Source: Eremophila alpestris peregrina (Eukaryota > Chordata > Aves > Passeriformes > Alaudidae). From it: a DNA stretch of 64,000 bases. The notes below the pieces were generated by a model. It was not told where the DNA came from, searched no databases, and worked only from the letters and a program-made list of their open reading frames with translations. The stretch lies in contig WMCF01000024.1 of NCBI GenBank assembly GCA_009792885.1, forward strand, positions 11,591,995-11,655,994, read 5' to 3'. Below, piece by piece: positions 23,701 through 34,800 of this stretch (positions within the stretch are counted from its first letter, which is position 1; the number at the start of each line of letters is the position of its first letter). The translations under genes and the position numbers were made by a program.

Positions 23701-26700
23701 CTCCCCAGGACAACCCCAGACCTTCTGCCTCACCAGGACCCTCCCACTTACAGCTCCCATCTCTGGTGGGCACCCCACAACCCAGCTGGGCACCACCAGT
23801 GGTGCCAGCAGCCATCTGCCCCCTGGCTCTCACGGGTTGGAGCGCTTCCTGCCCTCGTCCCCATAGGCCAGCTGGCGACACTCCTTCACGAGAATGAACA
23901 GGGTCTGTGTCTTCTGCTCGTAGCTCAGGGAGAAGGAGATGCCCCCGGTGACAGCCACGCTGCCGAAGTCGCCGGCCTCACTGTAAATGCTGACCATGCT
24001 CCCCAGTGTGCTCTGGAAGACATGGCAGGGCTGAGCTGGCAGAAGATCACCTGACAATCCCTCTTCATCCTTAGCAAAGTTATTCCTAGTGCCTCTTCTG
24101 CACAGCCCCTACTCACCTCCCTGTGGCAGGGGATGGCCACAAGTGCCTCCCAGCTCCCTGTAAGAGAGCTGAGTCTCTGCATTTTGCTTCCCTTCTAGGG
24201 GAAGAAGCGCCCACACACAAGGCTCTTACCCCTTCCCTCCAGGAGCTGCCTGCCCTGCCTCCCTCCCACCCAACCCGTTGGCACTGCCTTTCTCCATCAC
24301 TTCTCCCTGCAGTGGAGCAGAGCACAGCCACGCCATGGCAGCTCACCGAGGAGGTGCCACTGCGCATGCTGCCCCGGGCCACCCGCTGCCGGTGGATCTC
24401 CACCAGATTATCGATGTCCTCCTCCTCCTCCTCCTGCAAGGAGAGAGACAAGCCGCCTGTGTGGGGAGCGGTCAGGCACAGCCAGCCAGGCACCTGGCTT
24501 CTCCAGCTGGCAGCCACCCCCGTAGTGCTCTGAGGGTCTCACCAGCTCCGTGTTGAGGCCAGGGACTGACTTGCTCCTGTCCCCCAAAGAGCCACCTTCC
24601 CCCACAAGGTCCTCAGGGCGGAGGTCGATGACGGACTTGGTGTAGTCTGCACGAGAGGTGGTGAGTGGGAGGCAGCAGCACAGAGCAGGACTAGCAGAGC
24701 CCTGCTGCTCCCTCACTAAGAGGCTCCCCCAGCCTCTCCCATCTGCACTGAAAGCCCTTCAGAGAAGAGGAGCTGCCCAACCCCAGTGGTGTCAGCACTC
24801 AAACCCACAGCACCCGTGCATCTCTCACCCGCAGGCCTCACCACCCGCCGGGGGTTCTTCTTGAATATCGTTTCATGCTCATCCACCAAGGTGCTGCTGC
24901 GGGTCCCCACGGTGGCATCCTGGGGAAGAAGAGTCCCTTCAGAGAAGGGCAGGGCTAGGAGCCCTGTGGGGTGCCCAGCCCCACGCCCCAGGACAGGGCT
25001 GAGCCTGCTGGAGCAGCGTCACGCACCCGTCCATCAGAGAAAGCGTTTTTGGAGCGGAGAGGGAGGGTCAGGCTGGAGGAAGCAGGTCCTGCTGGTGCAA
25101 CAACCTGTTTTCCAGGGATGGCTCTCTCCAGGGAGTTCCTCCTGTGGTGGACACAGAAAGGTCTGTCCCAGGCCACAAGCCCAGCTGGCAGAACAAGTGC
25201 TGGCCGGGAAGTGCCACTCAAGCTGCCTTGTAGCAGCCTGGGAGCCAAGGATCTTCCTGCCCAGGGACAGGCTTCAGCCCAGCCAGAGGAGCCAGCTTCC
25301 TATCACTAGACTGAGAAAAACACACTTCAAATGAAGGTCCCATTCACTGCCAGCCACTCTTGCCAAGGACAACCCACCCTGGGATCCTCTCACCTGCCCC
25401 CCACATCAGCAGGACTAGGTCTGTAGCTGTCAAGGCTCATGTTTTCCATGGACTCTGTGTCGCTTTTGCCATCCCGAGGATCTGAGGCATCTGGAAACGA
25501 ACTGCAGACAAGCAAAACCACAGGTATGTCCTGTTTGGCGAGGAGGTTGGTTTGAGAGAACTTCTGCGCCACCAATGATCCACATGGAGCAGCAGATTGC
25601 TCTCAAACCTGCATCAGTTGAGAACTGCTGTCTGGATTATGGGGGACAGCAGAGATTCTTACCTGGACCCCTCCCGGGGGGCAGGGGGGCTCGGCTGCCG
25701 GACTGCAGAGGAGCTTTTAGGCTCACTGAGCTGGGCTTTCTGGAGGAGGGTTTGTCCCACAGTCTCTCTCTTGTTGGCTGGAAGAAGAGAGTCATCAGGA
25801 GAAACACTGTTCCAAGCTCACTGCCTGGAGCAGGAGCTGCTCCCATCCAGCTCCACACTGGGCAGAGGTGCACTGGGGAAAGCTGGAGCACCCCAGATGG
25901 CTGGGCTGTGGGAGAAGGCATCGCTGAGGCACCCCTACCTGCTGGCCTGTGCCGCAGGGACAGCCGCACCATGTCGCTGCCCAGGTGGTTGGCAAAGCGG
26001 TTCACCCTTTGGTCATAGAACCAGTCGCCTGTTGTCTTCTTCAGCTCACTGCAGGGCAGGGGGTGGTGGGGGCAGTCAGGGGCTGTCCACTGTGCCCCAA
26101 CCCACCCTCGGTGCTGCCACAACCCAAGAACACAGGCACAATGGGCAAAATCAGCAGGTGACTGGGCAGAGACAATTCATTGGGCAGTTGACAGGCTCAG
26201 CTACATCCTCAGCAAACATGGGAGCAAGCAAAGTTTCGTAGAACAGGGGAGACCAAAAGGGAGGAATACTGGGATGCTTGAAACACAGGCTGTTCAAGGG
26301 ACACAGGGGGATGCTGCAGTCAAGTCGGGGGGAGTGAAGGAGCAGGGTGAACATGAAGGAGACATAAGAGTGGGGCATGACCCATTTCTCCATTACCAAA
26401 ACATGGGAACCCTCTCCAGAAGTGACAGTAGAGCAAGCTGCCCTACACTGGACCAGCCAGGCTAGGAAAGGCTGGCCATGGGGCATCAAGCTGAGGCAAC
26501 AGGGAAGAGGAAGGGGACAGGAGGCATGTACAGAATGTACCTGCCACTTGTCCTGGCTACTCACGCCTCCTTGGTGCAGACTTTGCAGCGCCAGGAGCCG
26601 CTGGGGCTGTAGGAACGGCAGTCCCGACACACCAAGTGGTTGCAGCCCCGGCAAGTGTTGGCCTTGGGGCTGACGCGGCCCAGGCTCTGCTGGCAGCGGG

Positions 26701-27030
26701 CACAGGTCCGCTCGCTGTAGCGCTGGCTGCCCCGCTTGGCTCCCTTGCGCCGGATCTCCAGCAGCTCATTCTTCAGGCGCCTGCTCAGACCCGACACGGG
26801 GAGCCGTCAGAGGCGCCCCGGGACCCCAGGGGACACCCGTCATCCGCACTATCACTCATCCACCCCCGTCCAGAGCAAAGCGGGGAACCAGGTCCTGCCC
26901 AGCTCCAGACGCGTTCGCACCTGATCCTCCTCTCCTCTGCTTTGCGGAGCTCCTCGTCGCGCTGCAGGACCTGCAGGATCAAATCTCTCTCCACGTCCGA
27001 CAGGAAGGACAGATCCACAGCCTCCGACAT
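20777..27030 (-). CDS. SYTL4: Synaptotagmin-like protein 4 (granuphilin)
   Basis: Sixteen coding exons on the minus strand: 26921-27030 (ATG at 27030), 26565-26780, 25939-26048, 25664-25777, 25394-25490, 25027-25141, 24829-24919, 24543-24646, 24347-24433, 23834-24012, 23542-23644, 22534-22695, 22000-22105, 21482-21581, 21031-21239 and 20777-20919 (stop TAG). They sum to 681 aa (human 671). The N-terminal Slp homology domain has a FYVE-like zinc finger (CARC, CRGC, CRDC, CKVC; about 55-107) followed by GDWFYDQRVNRF, the region that binds Rab27. The middle is poorly conserved apart from DYTKSVIDLRPED and the acidic run near 320. Two C2 domains follow: C2A about 355-490 and C2B about 515-660 (GGELQVWIKEAKNLTAAKSG). 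In mammals it docks insulin and other dense-core granules at the plasma membrane. Exon 5 must use the second of two close AG acceptors. Confidence 0.95.
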
Positions 27031-28030
27031 CGCTCCTCCCGGGACGGCTGGCTCTTACCGGATGCCAGCTAGGGACATGCCAGCGGCTGAGCCCGGGTGC
27101 CGCCCCGTGCCCGTTTCCCGGGGCTGGACGGGATCGCGGCACCCAGGACACCGGCCTGCCCGCCGTCTCCACCGCCCTGCCCCGGGCTCGGCTCGGGCCG
27201 CCTGCCAGCCCCGCCGGCCCGGTGACCTCAGCCGGCTCCGTGGGACCGGGCTGACGCCCAGTACCCGCGGGCAGCCCCGGCAGGAAGAAGCCGCCTCGGG
27301 CTGCCCCTCCCACGAACGCACCGGCCCGAGGAGCTGCCCGACCCCGAGGAGCCGCCGGGAGCGGACACGCACCAGGACCCGCGGGAGGAACAGGATCCGG
27401 CTCGCAGGCGGCGGCACCAGGACCCGGGCGGCCGCGGCCGCTCCAGCCTCGACGGAGCCGGACCGCTTGCTCGGGGGCTGCAGCCGCTCCCCGCCCGGCT
27501 CGGCGGAACCGGCGGGAGGGACCTTCCCGTCCCCGCAGCCGCGCTCCGGCGTCCCTCGAGGAGGAGGGGGCGGCGGGACGGACCCCAGGCACCTCTCTGT
27601 CGGGGAAAGTGGGGACCGGGGCCGGTGACACCGCGCTCTCAGCGCGGCCACCGGGGCTGGGAACTGCCCCCGTCCCGGGACACCGCGGCTCGACCCCCGG
27701 ACCACAGAGGGACCCCTGACTCCCCCCGGCTCCCCACCAGCCGAGAGATCCCCGTCCTCTCCCGTCCGCGGAAGAAACTTCGGTGCCCCCGCCAACGGAG
27801 CGCCGCCCGATCCCACGATCCTCCCGGTACCTGCAGCGGCTCCGGCCGGCGCCTCCCGGCAGCGGGAGGGGGGAGCCGGGAGGGGAGGGCGGTGCCGGTG
27901 CCTTAAAGGAGCCGCGCCGGCCGCACCTGCGGCCCCGACGGGGCGGCCCGTGAGGGAGGCGGTGCCCGCTCCTTCCAGCCCCTTCCCCCGCCCCATCACT
28001 CCCGGGAGAGCCGCGGCTGCAGCCCCGCGG
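27031..28030 (-). promoter_or_regulatory. SYTL4: CpG island upstream of SYTL4
   Basis: About 1 kb of very GC- and CpG-rich sequence directly upstream of the SYTL4 start codon. Long open frames here on both strands are low-complexity products of the base composition, rich in Arg, Gly, Pro and Ala, and resemble no protein. It probably holds the promoter and 5' UTR exon or exons of SYTL4. Confidence 0.6.
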
Positions 28031-28693
28031 GCCGGTGCCCCACGGCCCTGACTGGGTGGGCAGCTTCTCCCGAAGAGCAGAGAGCGCACCCACACCCGAG
28101 CTGCGGGGAACACCCCGGGATCCCCAAGGGCGCGGTCATGGTGTTCTCCCGCCGCAAGGCTCCAGCCGCTGCCCTTGTCCTTCGTAGCAGAGATACGGTT
28201 CCCGCAGGGCGCCTCGTCCCTGCCCCCGCAGTACAGGCACCAGGGGTACCCCGAGCACAGGCGGCCGGACGCGGCGTGGGGCTCCACCCGTGGGGAGGTG
28301 TCTTCTCGCCAGGCGGGACACCGGGGGAGGCCACCTGGGTGCAGCACCAAGGCAAACGAGAGGACGCGGCTCTGCCCACACTTTCGGCCGCACCCCAGGG
28401 AAGGGAGAGCCAGAGGCTCCCAACCCTGTGGGAAGCGATGGGACACTGACACAGCGGAAAAAACCACGGAGACATCAAAAGGCCAGCGGGAGCTTCCGCT
28501 TGAGGCTGGAGTTTGCTGCATGGGGAGTACACAATAAGTACGCAGAGGGCTTGGGCTTGCAGGTAGACAATGCCATAGAGGCTTTGCTCCCTGAGCCCCT
28601 CCACACACCATCCTAGGACCCAAATTTCCCAGGCCAAACCCCCATGCTTGCACCAGTGTTCACATTCACCAATAAGAGGTGGTGAGAAACATC

Positions 28694-28699
28694 TTTATT
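28694..28699 (-). terminator. TYW2 poly(A) signal
   Basis: Minus-strand AATAAA (plus-strand TTTATT) about 470 bases beyond the TYW2 stop codon. Nothing else is recognised between 28031 and 28693. Confidence 0.65.
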
Positions 28700-29169
28700 T
28701 CTGAAAAAAAGGTAGGAAGAAAACGATTTGAACAGATTTGTTTCCAGTACATTAAAAAGGCATGCTGGTAAATACAAGCACAAAGCTTGTCCCTGGCCTG
28801 CTGAAATGAACCCAGCAGGAACCCAAGGCTTCTCAGCATTGTGGCTCTCTCCCGTATGAAAACGGGGTTCAAGATGCTACCATGTGTCCAAGACTCAGGC
28901 AGGGACTGGAGAGCCAGGGCAGAACACTGGCACTCTGAGCCCCAGCTTGCTCCATCCTTGTCTGGATCCTGAAGGGATCTGCCATGGGAGCACAACCCTG
29001 GGTGCCCTGGGCACAGGAGGCACTGCTGGGCAGTGCTGCCACCTGGGAACTGGGGGACATAAGGCACATCCAGGCTGGCAGCGGGTCACTGCTGGTAGCA
29101 TCTCCCTGCCTCTGGTGCTTGACACCACCCTTCCATGGGAGCTGGAGCCCCAGCGGTGCCCATGCCCTG

Positions 29170-31502
29170 CTAAACAGCCAGCACTGGCCGGCACTCGAGG
29201 TCCAGCACGAGGTGATGCACGTGTGGTGCGTAGGACTTCACTGCCTCGATGTGCAAGACGCTGGTGTGCCACGGCCACCCGTGCAGCTCTGCCAGCAGCC
29301 CCTGGATCCGTGTGGCTGTGGCTTCAGCCCACCTCTGCCACTCGGGCCTAAGCCTGGCCCCCAGCGTGGCCTCCCCACCGTCCTCTGTTGGGTGTTGTGC
29401 CTCTCCCGCAGAGCTGGCTGCCTCTGGAGAGCCCTGCTCAGCCAGCAGCACAGCTGTCTGCAGCAGAGCCGGTGTGGGGGGAGTCTCCACGTTGTGGTGG
29501 ATGTGGAGAACCCCACCCGTGTCCTTCTTCAGGACACGGCAGGCCACCGGCCAGCCTTCCTCCGAGCTGGGAATCAGCCCCAGGTTCACCCTGTCTGCCA
29601 CATCCCACAGCTGCAGCTGGGAGGAAAGAGAAGGTGAGGGGATGCCAGCAGGGAGGGGAGTCCCCGGCCGGGCAGCAGCACTCACCTGCCGGTTGTCCCC
29701 AGTGTGGATGTGGCAGCGATCCCGCACCCCATTCAGCACCAGGGTCCTGTGCAGGGCCTCCACGGCGTGGCTGTTCCACTCACAGGCATGGACAAAGGCA
29801 GCTCCCGCGTGCACCAGGAATGGCAGAGTGAAATAGCCGATGCCTGCAGGCAGGAGGTGGCAGTGGCTGAGGGCAGGGACCTCCAGAGATCCACACTCCT
29901 CCCTGAGGGCAGGATGCACACTGCCACCCTGGCTCTCCAAGTCTGCTTTGCTCTGGGTTGGAAAAAGCCCAAACACTGGGAAAATGGAAATTTATCCCTC
30001 CCTCTTCTGCAAAAGCGAAATCTTGAAAAATGTTTAGAGGAGCTTATTTTACCTTCAGTCTTTTGCCATCAGGTTGAGACCTGCCCAGCTCTGCAGAAGT
30101 GTCCAGATTAACATTTAGTTTGATTAATCCAGAGCAGTTCTGTGGGTGCCATGTCCTTTTAGTGTGGCACAAACTGGAAGCACTAACTTCCTTAAGCACA
30201 AACAGTGGCAAATCTTTTCCCTAGATCCAAGTGATTCCCCAAACCAGCACTAGATACAGAGCTTGAGTACAGAACATCCTAAGTGTCCAAAGGCTGCAGG
30301 GACAGACAGGACAGCGGGGACAGGCAGGACAGCAGTGCCAGGATAGCTGAAGAGCTCACAGACAAGCCGGGAGCTCTAAGCATGAGTATTTTTCATTCCA
30401 AGCTGGAAATGACATTTCATGCCTACCTGGATGCCATCAGCACCTGCCCCATTCCCCTCCATCCCCATTACCTGCGTAGAGATCCACCAGGACTTCCCCG
30501 GCGCAGGGCAGTGAGGCCACACGCAGCTTCTCAGTGATGTTGCCAGGGGAGAACATGCACTTGGTCACATCGAAGGTGTACCTGGAAGACCCCGCCGCGA
30601 TGGTGAGGGCAGTCCCTTCCTCACACCAGCCGCATCCTGCAGCTCCTGCCCACCTGATCCCGTTGTCCACGTGCTCCACCCAGCCGTGCTGGCCCAGCAG
30701 CAGTGTGACACTGGGGGTCCGCATCCCATCCGGCATCACCCGTCCTCGCCTGGCCACCCGCCGGGCCCCCAAAGCCGAGGCGACCGTCTCCCAGAGCGCC
30801 GAGCCTGCAACACGCCATCCCGGGAGACCGGGTCAATGTGGCAGCGCGGCGGTCAGGACCGGGGCGGGCAGGCCCTGCTCGTCCTTACCCAGCCTCTGCC
30901 AGGGCGCAGCCTTGAAGCTGTCCTCGCTCAGCAGCACCAGGTCCCCGTGCCTCTGCCAGGCGTGCGGCACATCCCGCTCCAGCTCCTCCGACCAGCTCGC
31001 ACCCAGCAGCCGCCGCAGCTCCTCCCGCAGCCTCTGGGCAGGCGTGCGGCGGCGGGCGACCCTGGAGGGGACAGGGTCCTGCAGCAGGGATGTGGCACTT
31101 GGGCTCAGTACCCACCGCCCCACGCAGGGCTCAGGGCAAGGCAGCTCTTCCCACCTGGATCCGGACTAGCTCACAGGGCATCTCCGGTGGCAGGCAGAGC
31201 TGAGAGAGCTTCTCCTCCAGCACGGGCAGGGCAACGCGGCCCCCTGGCACCCGCTGCAGCTGGTAACGCCCGTCCGAGAGCTGCTCCTCTTCCAGACGTT
31301 CCCTGCAAGGAAAGGCATGGTTAGGCCCCTCACAGCCCCCTGCTGCAGGGCTGACCCTATGACCCTCCTGCCGGAGCAGCAGAGGGCTCCCACTGGTGCC
31401 CGTTCCCACTGCCCCTCACCTGAGGCGCTGGGCGAACCTCCGCTCTGTGGCCAGCGCAGGGACACACATGGGGACAGGGATGGGGACGTCCGTGGCTTCC
31501 AT
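29170..31502 (-). CDS. TRMT12: tRNA wybutosine-synthesizing protein 2 (TYW2/TRMT12), seven coding exons
   Basis: Coding exons on the minus strand: 31420-31502 (ATG at 31502), 31155-31302, 30889-31078, 30654-30804, 30472-30581, 29686-29843 and 29170-29616 (stop TAG), giving 428 aa (human about 448). TYW2 transfers the 3-amino-3-carboxypropyl group of S-adenosylmethionine to the C7 position of 4-demethylwyosine at position 37 of phenylalanine tRNA. The N-terminal half matches at DPVPSR, SWSEELERDVPHAWQRHGDL and HGWVEHVDNGIR. The Rossmann-type cofactor motif VDLYAGIGYFTLPFLVHAGA spans the exon 5/6 junction (about 222-241), with the acidic ACEWN after it. DRVNLGLIPSSEEGWP, HIHHNVE and KSYAPHVHHLVLDLEC complete the family signature. 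The human gene is a single exon on chromosome 8; here it has six introns and sits head-to-head with CSTF2. Confidence 0.94.
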
Positions 31503-31812
31503 CCTGCCGAGCCCCAGCCGGTGTCATGCTCGCCAGGGCCTGTGTCTCGGGGCCGGTGGCCGAAACGGCACCCCTGAGGCGGCGGGGCTGCCCGGAGGCC
31601 GGCTCTCGGTGCCGGGGGAGCCCCAGGCCGCACCACTACCGCTCAGGGATCCCGGGGAGTCCCGGCACCTCCGCCCCGCTCCCACCGGAGCCGCGTTTCC
31701 CGCCGGAGCGCTTTCTGAGAGCGCCGCTGCCATGCTTGTTGGGGGCGGAAGCGGATGTGGGGGGACGGTTGGCGCGCCGACCGGAAGCGGCGCGGGCGGC
31801 GCGGGCGGCGCG
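31503..31812. promoter_or_regulatory. Shared CpG-rich promoter of TYW2 and CSTF2
   Basis: Only 310 bp separate the divergent start codons. The segment is CpG-dense, lacks a TATA box, and contains GCGGAAGCGG (about 31745) and CCGGAAGCGG (31781-31790), both fitting ETS-family sites common in bidirectional housekeeping promoters. Both 5' UTRs must fit within it, or overlap, unless an upstream non-coding exon exists. Confidence 0.7.
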
Positions 31813-34800
31813 ATGGCGGGGCTGTCGGTGCGGGACCCCGCCGTGGATCGCTCCCTCCGCTCCGTATTCGGTGAGGCTACGGGGGTGGGACCTCGACCTG
31901 CAGAGGGAAGGGGGCAGGGGTGGGTAGGGGTAGGCGGGTTCCTCCCCCTCGCCGTCGAGGCCGGTACCGGCCGCGCTGACCGGCGGCACCGTCTGTCTCC
32001 GCAGTGGGGAACATCCCGTATGAGGCCACGGAGGAACAGCTGAAGGACATTTTCTCGGAGGTTGGGCCCGTGGTCAGCTTTAGGTGAGAGCGGCCGCAGG
32101 CCTCCCCCGGGTCCCCCTGCTCGGCGCAGACCGGGCGCCGCGGGCTCCGCGGAGCCGGCCTTGGAACCGTGAAATCGTAAATCGTTAACGTTGGGAAAGG
32201 CCTCTAAAACCATCCAGCCCAACCGTTCCCTCAGCGCTGCCAAGACCACCGTGTCTCCAAGTGCCACATGCACACACCTTTTGACCACTTCCAGGCATGG
32301 TGACTCCGCTAGTGCCTTGGGCTGGTTGTTCTAATGCTTGACAGCCACTTCGGCGAGGAAACTTTGCCTAATAGCCCATCTAAACCTCCCCGGGCCCCCC
32401 TCGAGGCTATTTCCTCATGCAGAGCATGAGGAAACACAGCACTAGCATCTGCGGGGGTTGTGAGGCTGGGCCAGCTGTGCTCAGGGCAAAGGGACCGAGT
32501 GGCTGTGCCAGGGTCACTTGGAGATGGAGCACAATGTTCTGAACACAGCAGATGGATGTGGGCACGCAGTTCTGGCCTGGAGGAGCTGCCCCCACCCTAC
32601 TGAGGCTGAAAAGTGCTCAGGTCCTGGTCAGGCTCTGTGCTCCTCGCTCCCATCCCTGCGCCTCTCAGAGGTGTTTTCCAGGCTTGGCACCAGGCTCTGG
32701 AGAGCTCTCAGTTAAGGTTTTGGGAGTTCTGGGGGCAGCCAGTCCCTTCTTGTGCCTTGTGGGGTCATGGCAGGCACAGAGCTGGCACTGGTGGGCTTCC
32801 TGCACACCACAGCTTGGGGAACACCCATGCCAGGAGCCAGCAAGCCCTTTGGCTTTGGCATAGGCCTGACTGCTGCTTGCCTTGGGCTGGCTCGGGAGCT
32901 GTGACTCTGCTCCCAGCACTCGTGCGGGCTCTAGCCCAGTATCCCTGTGTAGCTGTGGGAGCCGTGGGCACAGCAGGATGCCCTCACTGCCCTCAGCCGC
33001 GGCCTTGCTCTGCTCACCATGCAGGCTGGTGTACGACAGGGAGACAGGGAAGCCCAAGGGCTATGGCTTCTGCGAGTACCAGGACCAGGAGACGGCACTC
33101 AGCGCCATGCGCAACCTCAACGGGCGCGAGTTCAGCGGCAGGGCCCTGCGTGTCGACAACGCCGCCAGTGAGAAGAACAAGGAGGAGCTCAAGAGTGAGT
33201 CGGGAGTTTTGGGGTCTCATGCTGGGCCCAGCCCTGGCAGCGCTGCAGGGCGTGTCCCTTCTGCCAGGCTGGCAGAGCTGACCTGCTCTGAGAGGTGTTG
33301 CGAGTAGTTCCCCAGAGGGATGCATGGGCTCAGCTCTCTGTTTTCACTCCCACATGATCACAGAATCACGGAATTATTAAGGTTGGGAAAGGTTATTGAA
33401 GGTCATGGTCCAACCTTTGATGAAACACCACTTCATCAACTAGACTGGAGCACTAAATGTCACATCCAGTCTTTACTTAAACACTTCCAGGAGCAGTGAC
33501 TTCACAGCATCCCTGAGCAGCCTGTTCCGATGCCTAATGGCCCCTTCTGTGAAGAAATCCCTCCTAATGACTCCCTGTTTTTGCTGCTTCCTTTTCCCCC
33601 TGATGGGCTGGTGCTCTCCTCCTGATGAGCCCATTATGTGTGCTGTTCGTGTTGCAGTATAAAGTCACCAACTGTATTGCAGGTTTGGGCACTGGTGCAC
33701 CAATCATAGAGTCACCCTATGGGGACCCTGTCAACCCCGAGGATGCCCCCGAGTCCATCAGCCGGGCAGTGGCCAGCCTGCCACCCGAGCAGATGTTTGA
33801 GCTGATGAAGCAGATGAAGGTAAGTGTAGGAGGGCCATGCTCCCTGTGTGAGCACAGTTCCTCCCACCACTGCCCGCACCCTCCCAGTCCCTGCCACACC
33901 TTGTCAGAGCTCTGATCAGTACCTGTCTTCTCAGCTGTGTGTCCAGAACAGCCCCCAGGAAGCCAGGAACATGCTGCTCCAAAACCCACAGCTGGCTTAC
34001 GCACTGCTGCAGGCCCAGGTGGTCATGAGGATCGTCGACCCGGAGATCGCGCTGGTTTGTCCCTTACTGCTCATCTGGGGTTGGGAGGATATTGGTGGTA
34101 GCTTTTGTGGAGTGGCAGTGGAAAATAACTCCTTTCTCATTCTTCCTCCCCTAGAAAATCCTGCATCGCCAGACCAGTGTTCCTCCTCTGATCCCAGGCA
34201 ACCAGCAGCCAGTGCCAGGGCCGGGGCCTGGACCAGGACCAGGGCCTGGACCAGGGCCCAATGCGCAGCTGAACCCGCAGAACACCCCGTCATCCCAGCC
34301 ACAGTCCATAGTAAGAGCCTGCACAACACATGAGCTGTGCAGGAGAAATGGGCAGTGCTAGCTCCAGCTCTCCCAGCTGGGCACATGCCCTGGTGTCGGG
34401 GTGTCCCTGAGATCCAGTGTCTCTCCCGGGCAGGGCGGGATGCACGTCAACGGCGCTCCTCCTCTGATGCAGCCAGCCATGCAAGGGGGAGTGCCAGCCC
34501 CAGGACAGATGGCAGCCCCTGTGCAGGGCCCAGGCCCTGGCCCCATGGCTCCAGGAGGTGAGTTTGGGCTGAGCTGCCCCACCCGTGAGCACACGGGTCC
34601 TGCAGGCACTCCTCTCTGCCTTCCCCCTAACCAGAGGGCTCGGCCCTATGAGAGCACACATAATCCTGTACCGTGCATTGTGGTTGTGCTGCTGCCAGAG
34701 GTGGGCTGCAAAGTTGGATTATCCCTGGGGGGAACCAACACCAAGGGAGTAAACTTCCAGATGCTCCCCCAGGAGCTGGGAGCAAGAAGGTATTTGGGGC

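Noticed and set aside
27055..28653. Very long minus-strand open frame (over 500 codons) upstream of SYTL4
   Set aside because: It lies in a CpG island, is low-complexity Gly/Arg/Pro/Ala-rich, overlaps an equally long frame in another phase, and resembles no protein family; it is a product of GC composition.
29170..29976. TYW2 as a processed pseudogene
   Set aside because: The reading frame is intact across seven exons with proper splice sites and conserved cofactor-binding motifs, the opposite of a processed copy.
31046..31061. TYW2 exon 3 beginning at the CCTCCAG acceptor (31061)
   Set aside because: The phase does not match the previous exon; the upstream acceptor at 31078 does, and it restores the conserved DPVPSR segment.
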